In this document: piece after piece, positions 37,821 to 46,705 of the stretch | How the letters are laid out: each line of letters opens with the position of its first letter | How positions within the stretch are numbered: position 1 is the first letter of the stretch | Source of the DNA: Frigoribacterium sp. CG_9.8 | GTDB taxonomy: Bacteria > Actinomycetota > Actinomycetes > Actinomycetales > Microbacteriaceae | Direction: 5' to 3' | Assembly: GCF_015751965.1 (NCBI RefSeq) | Contig: NZ_JADOVH010000004.1 | Span: forward strand, 239,919-303,918 | Length of the DNA: 64,000 nucleotides | Notes under the pieces: model-generated | What the model saw: only the letters and a program-made list of their open reading frames with translations | The model's database searches: none | Told to the model about the DNA's origin: nothing | Made by a program: the position numbers and the translations under genes

Positions 37821-39236
37821 TCAGACGCTGAAAAGCACCGTGCCGGTGGGGATATCCGCCGTCACCAGCGTCACGTTCACCCTGCTGCCGACCGTGAGCA
37901 CCCCGCTGCACTCGGCCGCCACAGCCGGGTCCACCAGCTGAACGATGCCACCGCCCGTTCGGGCGGAGATCACTATCGCGTCGAAGACTTCACCCTCCCG
38001 ACCGCGCAGCACAGCAGCTTCGACCGCATTGATGGATCCCCGGTCCAGCCGGGACGCAATGGCATCCGAGGCGGCCATGATCGCCGGCAGCGAGGGCAGG
38101 GTGTTTCGCACCCACGAAGGTACCGGTTGCCCGGCGATGAGCGCCTCACAGATGACGAGAACGAAGCGGTCGACGAGCCGCCGCAGCGGAGCAGTGGTGT
38201 GCGCGTAGGGTGCTGCGACAGCGGCCTGCACCGTGATCTCCGGAGCGCTCCCGTCGAACACGGTGTAGCCAGCCCCGCGAAAGAGCGAACCGGCCGCATG
38301 CATGATCGCGAGCTGACGCGGCTCGTCCAGGCGAAGGGTGCGCAGGTAGTCGCCGTAGGCGAGTCCCTGCTCCCAGGGCCAGCCGAGCGCAACGGTCTGG
38401 GTCCGGAAGCGCTCGATCACCTCCGGCCCTGGAGCCGGCATGGTGCGCAGGATGCCCACCTGCCCGTCGATCATGATCTGGGCCGCAGCCATACCGGTCA
38501 GCAGGGAGAGCTGGGCATTCCAGCCCTCCACCGGCAACGACTGGCGCCGCACGAGCCGGTAGACATGATCGACCTCGGTGACCTCCTGGTCGGCACGATT
38601 GAGGCTCGCGCCACCGCGCTGGTGTTCACGCAGGATGCGTTTCTCGCCGACCTCGCGCAGCAGTTGCAGTGTTTCGCTTGCCGTTCCCGCGTCGATCTCA
38701 CGCTGAACCTCGGCGTAGTCGTACCGGCGAGTACTGCGGATGCGCGCGCGGGCAACGCTGACCGCGGTCACGTTCGCGGCCGCGTCGAGTTCGAAACTCC
38801 AGACGAATGCACTGCGCACCTCGCCAGGCAGCAGCGACGCGGCATGCTCGCTGATCACCGTTGGGTGCAGCGGTATTCGGCCATCGGGCGCGTACATTGT
38901 CTGCCCACGGCGACGAGCTTCGACGTCGATCGGACCGTTCGGGCCGATGAAAGCCGGCAGATCGGCTATGGCGTACCACAGCAGATAGCCGTCGTTGCGG
39001 CGCTCGAGGTGCACCGCCTGGTCGAGGTCGGTGGCACCTGCCGGGTCAATGGTGATGAACGGGATCGCGGTCGAGTCGATGTCGGGAAGCACTTGGTGGG
39101 CTACTACCGATCGAGCATCCGCGTCGACCACGGGCGGGAATTCCGCACTGAGCCCGAGCTCCGCGCGTAACTGAGCAAACCGCGTCGCAAGCTGGCCTGA
39201 CGACGGCGGCACGAGGCGCACTGAGGAGACGGTCAC
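37821..39236 (-). CDS. RNase II/RNB-domain exoribonuclease
   Basis: 471 aa. RNB catalytic core begins near residue 60 with the metal-binding IDPAGATDLDQAV; other RNB motifs are YAIADLPAFIG, LLTGMAAAQIMI and YAHTTAPLRRLVDR. It lacks the N-terminal cold-shock domains of RNase R and has only a short C-terminal tail in place of a full S1 domain. Likely a 3'-5' RNase acting on mRNA or tRNA ends. GTG start with TAGGCT 7 nt upstream. Transcribed toward sucCD. Confidence 0.88.
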   Translation of the reverse strand: MTVSSVRLVPPSSGQLATRFAQLRAELGLSAEFPPVVDADARSVVAHQVLPDIDSTAIPFITIDPAGATDLDQAVHLERRNDGYLLWYAIADLPAFIGPNGPIDVEARRRGQTMYAPDGRIPLHPTVISEHAASLLPGEVRSAFVWSFELDAAANVTAVSVARARIRSTRRYDYAEVQREIDAGTASETLQLLREVGEKRILREHQRGGASLNRADQEVTEVDHVYRLVRRQSLPVEGWNAQLSLLTGMAAAQIMIDGQVGILRTMPAPGPEVIERFRTQTVALGWPWEQGLAYGDYLRTLRLDEPRQLAIMHAAGSLFRGAGYTVFDGSAPEITVQAAVAAPYAHTTAPLRRLVDRFVLVICEALIAGQPVPSWVRNTLPSLPAIMAASDAIASRLDRGSINAVEAAVLRGREGEVFDAIVISARTGGGIVQLVDPAVAAECSGVLTVGSRVNVTLVTADIPTGTVLFSV

Positions 39237-39243
39237 ACGCGTC

Positions 39244-39249
39244 AGCCTA
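39244..39249 (-). promoter_or_regulatory. Candidate -10 box of RNB gene (leaderless)
   Basis: TAGGCT on the minus strand ends 7 nt before the GTG at 39236. Confidence 0.5.
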
Positions 39250-39287
39250 CGTGCCCACGCTCATCCGACACGGCGCAGAATGGAGCG

Positions 39288-40040
39288 ATGAAGACCCGGG
39301 GGCTTAGAGAGATCGGAGCGGAAGCCGTGCTCCTTGCCGGTGGCGGCCGGGCAATCCTGCTCCAGCTCGCCAACCCCGCGGTCGGTCATGCCGTTGCGGA
39401 CCACAGCAACTTCACCGCGGATCCGCTGCGTCGACTACGCAACACGCTGACATACGTTTATTCGCTGGTCTTCGGCACGCCAGAGCAGGTCGCGTCCATG
39501 CGGTCCATGGTGCAGCGCGCACACGCGCCGGTGCGCTCCGAAACCTATGATGCCTCGGATGCCGGGCTGCAGCTCTGGGTGGCCGCGACCCTCTACGACA
39601 CCGCGGCCACCCTGCACGCGCGGGTGTTCGGGCCGCTCGATGCGGAATCCGCCGATTCCGTATACCAGGACTACGCGATCGTCGGCACGGCCCTAGGAAT
39701 GCCTGTTGCCCTCTGGCCGGTCGACCGGGAGGCCTTCGCGCTCTACTGGGAGGCGCAACTGGCGAGGCTCGAAGTCGATGATCGGGTGCGCGCGGTCGGC
39801 GAGCAGTTGCTGCACCCGGCATCCGGACCGCTGTGGATGCGTGCACTGATGCCGATCGCCCGGCTCGCCAGCGGTGGCCTGTTGTCGCCCGCACTGCGCG
39901 AGGCCTACGCGCTGCCGTGGAACGACCGGCGCCAGCGTCGCTTCGACCGGATGATGAATGTCACCGCTCGCCTTTACCCGCGCCTGCCCGCGCGACTGAG
40001 ACACTGGCCGAAGAACCACCTGCTGCGGCGTCTCGGCTGA
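39288..40040 (+). CDS. MpaB/Lcp-family oxygenase-like protein (DUF2236)
   Basis: 250 aa, all-helical. The segments LLAGGGRAILLQLANPAVGHAVADHS and the TLTYVYSLVFGT stretch, with histidines possibly binding haem or metal, are those of the MPAB/latex-clearing-protein catalytic family. Family members are b-type haem oxygenases or of unknown role; function here is unproven. Start ATG with only CAGAAT 6 nt upstream. No operon partner. Confidence 0.82.
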   Translation: MKTRGLREIGAEAVLLAGGGRAILLQLANPAVGHAVADHSNFTADPLRRLRNTLTYVYSLVFGTPEQVASMRSMVQRAHAPVRSETYDASDAGLQLWVAATLYDTAATLHARVFGPLDAESADSVYQDYAIVGTALGMPVALWPVDREAFALYWEAQLARLEVDDRVRAVGEQLLHPASGPLWMRALMPIARLASGGLLSPALREAYALPWNDRRQRRFDRMMNVTARLYPRLPARLRHWPKNHLLRRLG

Positions 40041-40049
40041 CGACTGGGT

Positions 40050-40070
40050 CAGGTGCTGCGCAAGCACCTG
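40050..40070 (+). terminator. Hairpin after the MpaB-like gene
   Basis: CAGGTGCT pairs with AGCACCTG around a 5-nt loop, 10 nt after the stop. No T-run. Confidence 0.5.
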
Positions 40071-40158
40071 CAGCATCCTCTCAACTGTTACCCATTGACC
40101 CTTCCGCAGCGAGAGAGTCGTACTGCCTCCTGTGAGGTACGTCCGCGGCCTAACGCCG

Positions 40159-40192
40159 GTGGTCCGTTCGACGCGCCGTCCGCACGGACCAC
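40159..40192 (-). terminator. Hairpin after the OYE gene
   Basis: GTGGTCCG and CGGACCAC form an 8-bp stem starting 9 nt beyond the stop codon. No T-run. Confidence 0.45.
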
Positions 40193-40201
40193 ACCGAGCA
40201 A

Positions 40202-41275
40202 TCAGCTTGCGAGCGCCGGGTAATCCGTGTAACCGACTTTGCCCGGACCGTAGAACGTGTTCGGGTTCGGCTCGTTGAGCTCGCGATCGTCGCGCCAGCG
40301 CGCCACGAGGTCGGGGTTCGCGATCACCTGGCGGCCGACGGCGACGACATCCGCCGTGCCGTTCGCGATAGTGTCCATTGCTTCGTCGCGGCCGGTGATG
40401 ACACCGAAACCGCTGTTGACCATCAGTGGTCCGCCGAAGCGAGCGCGCAGGTCTTGCACGAGCTCGCCCGCCGGATCGCTGTGCAGCACGCTGAGGTAGG
40501 CGAGGCCAAGCGGGGCGATGCCATCGATGAGGGCGTCGTAAGTTGCTCGTGTCTCATCCGGATCCGATTCGATAACGTCCTGGATGCCATGAGCCGGCGA
40601 GATGCGGATGCCGACCCGTCCGGCCCCGATCGCTTTCACAACGGCGGTGACCGACTCGATGCCGAGGCGGGCGCGGGCAGCGGGGGATCCGCCGTAGACG
40701 TCGGTGCGCACATTGGAGACCGGGGAAAGGAATTCGTGAAGAAGGTAACCGTTCGCGGAATGCACCTCCACGCCGTCGAAACCGGCCTCGATCGCGTTGG
40801 TCGCGGCCGTGGCGAGTTCGGTTGCGATTGCAGCGGCCTCGTCAGTTGTCAATGCATGCGGAGTCGGAAATGCTCTCTTGCCGAGCGGCGTATGCGTCTC
40901 GCCATCGATCGCGATCGCGCTCGGAGCGACCGGGGTGAGCCCCCGGGTAATCTCGGAATGCGTTACCCGGCCACCGTGCATGAGCTGCATAACGATGACG
41001 CCGCCCTCCGCGTGCACAGCGTCGGTGATGCGGTGCCAACCGGCGATCTGCTCGGCCGTGAAAATGCCGGGCTGGCCGGGGTAGGCCTGGCTGACCGGGG
41101 AGGTCCAGGTGCCCTCGGTCACGATGAGTCCGGTTGTGGCCCGCTGGCGATAGTGCTCGACCATCAGGTCGTTCGGCACACCGTTGGCCTCCGCCCTCAT
41201 TCGGGTGAGTGGCGCCATGACGACACGGTTGGACAGCGCGAGATCGCCAAGGGTGATGGGGGTGAAGAGCTGCAC
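40202..41275 (-). CDS. Old yellow enzyme-type alkene reductase
   Basis: 357-aa FMN ene-reductase (NemA-like) reducing activated C=C bonds of enones or nitro compounds with NAD(P)H. Motifs: N-terminal LFTPITLGDLALSNRVVMAPLTR, LMHGGRVTH, the active-site EVHSANGYLLHEF (His-x-x-Asn), and MVNSGFGV/ VAVGRQVIANPDL of the flavin phosphate site. ATG start. An imperfect inverted repeat AGTTG-N9-CAACT near 41316 upstream might be an operator. Confidence 0.93.
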   Translation of the reverse strand: MQLFTPITLGDLALSNRVVMAPLTRMRAEANGVPNDLMVEHYRQRATTGLIVTEGTWTSPVSQAYPGQPGIFTAEQIAGWHRITDAVHAEGGVIVMQLMHGGRVTHSEITRGLTPVAPSAIAIDGETHTPLGKRAFPTPHALTTDEAAAIATELATAATNAIEAGFDGVEVHSANGYLLHEFLSPVSNVRTDVYGGSPAARARLGIESVTAVVKAIGAGRVGIRISPAHGIQDVIESDPDETRATYDALIDGIAPLGLAYLSVLHSDPAGELVQDLRARFGGPLMVNSGFGVITGRDEAMDTIANGTADVVAVGRQVIANPDLVARWRDDRELNEPNPNTFYGPGKVGYTDYPALAS

Positions 41276-41422
41276 AACACTTCTTTCATTGGGCGGGAAT
41301 TAGGTACTTGTGAGTTGGATACTCGTCAACTAACCGGGCCGGCTGTCGGGGTATTCCGTTCCCGCTGTGTACTCAGAAAAATCAAAGCTACCCACAGTGC
41401 CGTTGCCACCCGCGCCGCCATC

Positions 41423-41503
41423 CGAAATGCAGGAATAGCGCAAGGTCACCCCAATGGATGGCTGGGCAGACGCACGCAGAAGTGAGTTGGTTCCTGCATT
41501 TCG
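41423..41503. repeat. 13-bp perfect inverted repeat around 55 nt
   Basis: CGAAATGCAGGAA (41423-41435) and TTCCTGCATTTCG (41491-41503) are exact reverse complements. The element lies in the 278-nt gap between OYE and pcrA, which otherwise shows only the OYE promoter region. It could be a long-loop hairpin or a relic of a small mobile element. Confidence 0.7.
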
Positions 41504-41553
41504 TGCATCGATGAGACGAGCACGGGCAGATCCAGACCGGCGGACGGAGCTCG

Positions 41554-43977
41554 CTAGAGCTTCTCGATCGGGGCCAGTTTGATCAGCAGGCGCTTGCGCC
41601 CCGCGGTATCGAACTGCACCTCGGCAATCGACTTGGGCCCAATGCCGGTGACGGCGCTCACGCGACCGTCACCGAAGTCGATATGGCGGATGCGATCCCC
41701 GGCCACCAGCGTCAGGTCGCCGTTATCGCGCACGACGTTTGTCACCCGGTTGGTCCACTCGGTCTTCGGCTGCGCTGCGCGCTCGGCCCGCGCCGCACGT
41801 GCGAGGGCGGTGGCTCCCGGTCCGCTGGCCGCTCCGTAGCCGGAGCCAAGCGCCGGGGCATCCTCCGCTCCGAATCCACCGCGGCGGGCGTTGAGCGCGC
41901 GCGGCTGGGTACCCCCGCGCGAGGTCGCCATGCCGGGAGACTGTCTCCAGTCAATGAGCTCGGGGGGGATCTCCTGCAGGTAGCGCGACGGCATCGCCAC
42001 CGAGACCTCGCCAAACTGCGCTCGGGTCATTGCGAGAGAAAGGTAAAGCTTGCGGCGCGCGCGGGTGATGCCAACGTAGAAGAGGCGGCGTTCCTCCGCC
42101 GGTCCGCCGGGCTCGTTTGCCGACATCCGATGTGGAAGCAGGTCCTCTTCGATGCCGGTGAGGAACACGGCCTCGTATTCCAGGCCCTTCGCGGTGTGCA
42201 GTGTCATCAGTGAGACGGTGCCGCTCGAGTCGTCGATATCGTCAGCTGCAGCCACGAGCGAGGTCTCAGTAAGGAAGTCGAGCAGGGTGCCATCTGGATT
42301 GTTCTTGCCGAACTCCTTGGTCACGGCCACGAGTTCTTCGATGTTCTCGGCGCGGGCTTCATCCTGCGGGTCGCGGGATGCCCGAAGCACGTCGACGAAT
42401 CCGGTCTTCGTAATCAGAGCGGTGAGTATGTCGGCCACCGGTGCCGTATCCGAGGTGAGCGACACCTCGTCGAGAATTGCACCGAGGCCGAGGATGGCGC
42501 CGGTGATTTTGGGGCCGAAGCCCATCGTGGCTGCGTGGCGGAGGGATTGACGCAGGGTGATCTCGTGCGTCTCGGCGTAGCGCTGCAGTGTGGCCTCCGT
42601 CACGCCGCCGATGCCACGCTTCGGCGTGTTCAGGATGCGGCGCAGCGCCATCGGATCGGCCGGATTCGCGATCGCGATGAGGTAGCCGAAGGCATCCTTG
42701 ATCTCGGCGCGTTCGTAGAATTTGGTGCCACCGAGCACCCGGTAGGGCAGGGCCGAGCGGATGAAGATCTCCTCGAGCGCTCTGGTCTGGGCGTTGGTGC
42801 GATAGAAGACGGCGATATCGCGGTACTCGATGTTGCCGGTGGAATGCAGCTCGGTGATCTCATCGGCGATGAACTGGGCCTCATCGTGCTGACTGTAACC
42901 GGTGAACCCGACGATCTTGTCTCCGTCGCCGACCGTGGTGAAGAGCTTCTTGTCTTTGCGGTCGAAGTTGTTGGAGATGACGGCGTTCGCCGCGCTCAAA
43001 ATGTTCTGGGTCGACCGGTAATTCTGCTCGAGCAGCACGACCTTGGAGTTCGGGAAGTCGCGTTCGAATTCCACGATGTTGCGGATGTCCGCGCCACGGA
43101 ACGCGTAGATGGACTGGTCGGAGTCGCCGACGACCGTGAGCGATGCTGGCTCGAGATGCTTTGTCGGGTTGCTGAGGAGAGACCCGTCAAAGCCCGTCGC
43201 ACCGCCAAGCAGGTCGGTGCGCGGCGGCTGGGTCAGCTCCCGGATCAGCGAGTACTGGGCGTGGTTGGTGTCCTGGTACTCGTCGACCAGGATGTGTCGG
43301 AAGCGCCTCTGGTAGAGCGCCGCAACCTGCGGGAAGGCCCGGAACAGGTACACCGTCTGACCGATGAGGTCGTCGAAGTCGAACGCGTTGGCGCTCTGCA
43401 GGCTGCGCGTGTACTCGCGGAAGATGTCGAGAAACACCCGCTCTTGCGGATCATTGAAGTTCGCCCCGCGAGCGTAGGACTCCACGTCATTGAGCTCGTT
43501 CTTGAGCTTGGAGATCTTGCCGGCAACACCCGAGACGGTGAAACCGAAGGTGTCGGCATCCAGGTCTTTGATAATCCGTTTGATCAGCGCGCGCGAGTCT
43601 GCCGAGTCGTAGATGGTGAAGTTCTTACCGAAGCCGAAGTGCTCGGCCTCCCGACGAAGGATGCGCACGCACGCGGAGTGGAAGGTGGAGATCCACATGC
43701 CCTGCGCAGCCTGCCCGAGGATGGCTTCGACGCGCTCTCGCATCTCGGCCGCGGCCTTATTGGTGAAGGTGATGGCGAGAATCTGCGACGGCCAGGCATC
43801 CTGGCTGCCGATGAGACTCGCCACCCGCCGGGTGAGCACGCTGGTTTTGCCGGATCCCGCCCCCGCGACGATGAGCAGCGCCTGGCCGCGGTATTCCACC
43901 GCTTCGCGCTGCCGGGGATTGAGGCCGGCGAGCAGCGGCGATTCGGAGGGCTCAGCCGGATCCAGGATGAAGGTCAT
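41554..43977 (-). CDS. pcrA: ATP-dependent DNA helicase PcrA/UvrD
   Basis: 807-aa superfamily 1A 3'-5' helicase for nucleotide-excision and replication-fork repair. Motifs: Q-motif GLNPRQREAV, Walker A VAGAGSGKTS, Ia AITFTNKAAAEM, II VDEYQDTN, III VVGDSDQSIYAFRGA, V HTAKGLEYEAVFL, VI YVGITRARRKL. The C-terminal tail is disordered, then a short RNAP-binding Tudor-like domain. ATG at 43977 fits the family start; TACACT lies 10 nt upstream. Confidence 0.96.
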   Translation of the reverse strand: MTFILDPAEPSESPLLAGLNPRQREAVEYRGQALLIVAGAGSGKTSVLTRRVASLIGSQDAWPSQILAITFTNKAAAEMRERVEAILGQAAQGMWISTFHSACVRILRREAEHFGFGKNFTIYDSADSRALIKRIIKDLDADTFGFTVSGVAGKISKLKNELNDVESYARGANFNDPQERVFLDIFREYTRSLQSANAFDFDDLIGQTVYLFRAFPQVAALYQRRFRHILVDEYQDTNHAQYSLIRELTQPPRTDLLGGATGFDGSLLSNPTKHLEPASLTVVGDSDQSIYAFRGADIRNIVEFERDFPNSKVVLLEQNYRSTQNILSAANAVISNNFDRKDKKLFTTVGDGDKIVGFTGYSQHDEAQFIADEITELHSTGNIEYRDIAVFYRTNAQTRALEEIFIRSALPYRVLGGTKFYERAEIKDAFGYLIAIANPADPMALRRILNTPKRGIGGVTEATLQRYAETHEITLRQSLRHAATMGFGPKITGAILGLGAILDEVSLTSDTAPVADILTALITKTGFVDVLRASRDPQDEARAENIEELVAVTKEFGKNNPDGTLLDFLTETSLVAAADDIDDSSGTVSLMTLHTAKGLEYEAVFLTGIEEDLLPHRMSANEPGGPAEERRLFYVGITRARRKLYLSLAMTRAQFGEVSVAMPSRYLQEIPPELIDWRQSPGMATSRGGTQPRALNARRGGFGAEDAPALGSGYGAASGPGATALARAARAERAAQPKTEWTNRVTNVVRDNGDLTLVAGDRIRHIDFGDGRVSAVTGIGPKSIAEVQFDTAGRKRLLIKLAPIEKL

Positions 43978-44089
43978 GACTGCCCCAAGTGTAGAGCGCG
44001 GCACCGACGATTCTGCCAAGGTGCCGGTCACCAGCCTTCGCCCATGACCGCTCCCTTAGGCTTAATTACCGTCCCCTTTGGAGAGAACT

Positions 44090-45541
44090 GTGCCCGTAAC
44101 CCCCACCGAACGTAATTTCGATGTCGTCGTAATCGGAGCCGGTCCCGCCGGAACAGCCGCAGCCCTGCGAGCCGCCGAGCTCGGCGCCCGTGTCGCCGTG
44201 CTCGAAGCCGACCGCACCGGCGGCACCTGCGTGAATACCGGCTGCGTTCCCACGCGGGTTCTCGCCCGCACCGCACGGATCACCCGCGAGATGCGTACGG
44301 CCGGATCCTGGGGCATCATCCTCACCGAGCAGTCACTCAACTGGCCGGAGACCGTGGACCGGGTAAAGCGCACCGTCGACCGGGTGCGCTCGATCAAAGC
44401 CGAAGCCAACCGGTTCGCCGCAGCCGGCATCGAGCTGATCCTCGAGGGTCGGGCGCGATTTACGGATGCCACCACCCTCGTGCTCGACAGCGGTCGTGTC
44501 ATCACGGCCGACTCGGTCATCATCTGCGTCGGAGGTCACTCACGTCGGCTTCCCATCCCCGGCGCTGAACTTGCCGTCGTTCCCGAGGACCTACTCTCGC
44601 TCCCGGAGCTCCCCACCCGCCTCGCCGTGATCGGGGCGGGTAACACCGGCGCCCAGCTCGTCACCGTCTTCAGCTCCTTCGGCAGCGCGGTCACCCTTCT
44701 CGACGTCGCCCCCCGAATCCTCATGGCCTCGGATGCCGCCATCTCCGACGCGGTGAGCACGGCGTTCGTCGAGCAGGGGGTCGACGTGCACACCGGACTC
44801 GACGGGGTCGACAGCATCGTGCGCGCCGCCGACGGGTCGCTCACCCTGCGCTGGCGGCAGGGTGGAGTCGAGACATCCGCTTCCTTCGATGCCGTGATCA
44901 TGGCAACCGGCTGGCCAGCGGATGTCGATGACCTCGGCCTCGAGAACGCGGGAATCACCCCCGCCCGCTCTGCCATCCCGGTGGACCAGTACTTTCGCAC
45001 GGTCATCCCGCACATCTTTGCGGTCGGCGATGCGAACGGGCGCGACATGCTCGTGCAGGCCGCGCATTTCGAGGGCGAAGCCGCCGCAGAGAACGCGGTG
45101 CTCGACGCGAACCGCCGCACTCCGCACCACCTCTTGCCGGCGGGTGGATTCACCGATCCGGACTACGCCGGCGTCGGGCTCACCGAGGCGGCAGCGCGCG
45201 AGCGCGATCCGCAGTGCGTCGTCTCCCGCGTGGACTATTCCACCCTCGACCGCGCGGTAATCGATGACCGCGAACGCGGGTTCCTCATGCTGATCGCCGA
45301 TCGTCGACGGGAACTGATCCTCGGCGCGCATGCGGTGGGCGAAAACGCGATCGAAGTGGTGCAGTCGGTCACCACCGCGATGGCCGCAGGTATCGACGTG
45401 GCAACTCTGGCGAACGTGAAGTTCGCCTACCCCACCTACAGCGCGGTGATCGGGCTTGCGGCTCGGGCGCTGCTGACGGAGCGGGCGGAGTCGTTTGCGG
45501 CATCCGAGGAGGCCGAAGAGCGGATGCCGATTCTGCGATAG
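44090..45541 (+). CDS. Flavin-dependent disulfide reductase family protein
   Basis: 483 aa. FAD site VVVIGAGPAGTAAALRAAELG, redox pair in GGTCVNTGCVP, NAD(P) site LAVIGAGNTGAQLV, second FAD site HIFAVGDANG, and a dimerisation domain with GGFTDPDYAGVGLTE. Resembles dihydrolipoamide dehydrogenase/mercuric reductase. The C-terminal His-x-x-x-x-Glu pair of lipoamide dehydrogenases is missing (FAYPTYSAVIG), so the electron acceptor is likely something else. GTG start at 44090 is backed by GGAGAG. Confidence 0.87.
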   Translation: MPVTPTERNFDVVVIGAGPAGTAAALRAAELGARVAVLEADRTGGTCVNTGCVPTRVLARTARITREMRTAGSWGIILTEQSLNWPETVDRVKRTVDRVRSIKAEANRFAAAGIELILEGRARFTDATTLVLDSGRVITADSVIICVGGHSRRLPIPGAELAVVPEDLLSLPELPTRLAVIGAGNTGAQLVTVFSSFGSAVTLLDVAPRILMASDAAISDAVSTAFVEQGVDVHTGLDGVDSIVRAADGSLTLRWRQGGVETSASFDAVIMATGWPADVDDLGLENAGITPARSAIPVDQYFRTVIPHIFAVGDANGRDMLVQAAHFEGEAAAENAVLDANRRTPHHLLPAGGFTDPDYAGVGLTEAAARERDPQCVVSRVDYSTLDRAVIDDRERGFLMLIADRRRELILGAHAVGENAIEVVQSVTTAMAAGIDVATLANVKFAYPTYSAVIGLAARALLTERAESFAASEEAEERMPILR

Positions 45542-45557
45542 CTGCGGATCTCGACAC

Positions 45558-45571
45558 GGCCGCAGGCGGCC
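45558..45571. terminator. Short palindrome between convergent genes
   Basis: GGCCGC-AG-GCGGCC lies between the flavoprotein and GDPD genes; a weak terminator at most. Confidence 0.25.
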
Positions 45572-45603
45572 TGATCGATCACCGGATCGTGGGCGCAGGC
45601 TGC

Positions 45604-46647
45604 CTACTGGCCCACCGGTGGCCTCGTCAGCGCTGTGCGCGCCTCGATCGCAAGGTCGGGCTGGTCGGCGAATACCCCGTCGACACCCATCCGCATCAGC
45701 TCGAGAAACTCGCTTCTCCAGTCGCCGAACTGGCGAGCGAATGTGCCACACCGCAGATTTTTCGCGAGAAACGCGTTCTCTGCCCGCAGCGTCCAGCAGA
45801 AGACCGTGAGCCCGGCAGCATGAGCGCGCGCGACCAGCTCGGTGCCGACCGACGGTGCCGAAACTGCCGAGCCCGAGGCATCCGCCGCCTGCAGAATGTG
45901 TTTGTCCACACTGATCCCGTGCACGGATGCGGCGAGCGCCGGCATCCCGTCCGCCGTGAGATAGGACGCGTAGGTGCGGGCCTCGTCACCTCGCGCCGCC
46001 ACCTCGTCTGCCGGGCATCCCACCGGCTCGACGAGAAATACGTAGCGCGCCCGCACACCCCGGTCACGGATCTGCCCAAGCACAGTGAGCTCGAAGCATT
46101 CCACAGTGAGCCGGTCGTCATCGGTCCAACCGGAAGCGAGTAGTTCCGCCGCAAAGAGTTCGTCCAGTGGCAGACCGATCGACGCAAAATAGCTCGCGTG
46201 CTTGATTTCGGCGACCATGCCGATCCGCGCACCGAGTGCACTCAGCGGCGCCGCATCGAGCAGCGCAAGAAGGTCCACCAGTCGCAGGATGCCTTCGCCC
46301 GCGAACTCTGTGTTGGCCGGCCGCAGCTTCGCCAACCGCTCGGTTGCCTGCAGGGTGGTGAGCTCCGCCCAGGTGAAGTCCTCAGTGAACCAGCCGGTGA
46401 GGGTCTGCCCGTCGACCACCTTCGTCGTGCGACGGTCGGCGAATTCGGGATGCGATGCGACATCCGTCGTGCCCGAAATTTCGTTCTCGTGGCGGATCAC
46501 CAGCACGCGGTCCTTCGTGGCCACAAGGTCGGGCTCCACGGCATCCGCGCCCTGCTCGAAGGCAAGTTCGTAGGCCGACCGGGTGTGCTCCGGCCGGTAA
46601 CCGCTCGCTCCGCGATGGCCGATCACGAGGAGAGGAATCTGCGTCAC
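45604..46647 (-). CDS. Glycerophosphodiester phosphodiesterase
   Basis: 347 aa. Hydrolyses glycerophosphodiesters to glycerol-3-phosphate plus alcohol. The GDPD barrel begins VIGHRGASGYRPEHT (catalytic His and metal Glu), then AVEPDLVATKDRVLVIRHEN with the second His; the C-terminal GVFADQPDL is standard. No signal peptide, so cytoplasmic. GTG at 46647 has TAGCGT 7 nt upstream. The resulting G3P could feed GlpD. Confidence 0.92.
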   Translation of the reverse strand: MTQIPLLVIGHRGASGYRPEHTRSAYELAFEQGADAVEPDLVATKDRVLVIRHENEISGTTDVASHPEFADRRTTKVVDGQTLTGWFTEDFTWAELTTLQATERLAKLRPANTEFAGEGILRLVDLLALLDAAPLSALGARIGMVAEIKHASYFASIGLPLDELFAAELLASGWTDDDRLTVECFELTVLGQIRDRGVRARYVFLVEPVGCPADEVAARGDEARTYASYLTADGMPALAASVHGISVDKHILQAADASGSAVSAPSVGTELVARAHAAGLTVFCWTLRAENAFLAKNLRCGTFARQFGDWRSEFLELMRMGVDGVFADQPDLAIEARTALTRPPVGQ

Positions 46648-46654
46648 ACCCTTA

Positions 46655-46660
46655 ACGCTA
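46655..46660 (-). promoter_or_regulatory. Candidate -10 box of GDPD gene (leaderless)
   Basis: TAGCGT on the minus strand ends 7 nt before the GTG at 46647. Confidence 0.45.
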
Positions 46661-46692
46661 CGGGATGCGGATGCCCCGCCCTGCGGACTTGC

Positions 46693-46698
46693 TACTCT
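46693..46698 (+). promoter_or_regulatory. Candidate -10 box of zinc-ribbon gene (leaderless)
   Basis: TACTCT ends 7 nt before the ATG at 46706. It lies back to back with the GDPD box. Confidence 0.45.
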
Positions 46699-46705
46699 CG
46701 TGGCC

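Noticed and set aside
42535..44115. 526-codon open frame on the plus strand over pcrA
   Set aside because: Antisense to the helicase with all motifs; composition of a shadow frame.
45546..45556. Third copy of the TCA operator near 45550
   Set aside because: Only a half-site (ATCTCGACA) without the second arm, located between convergent genes.
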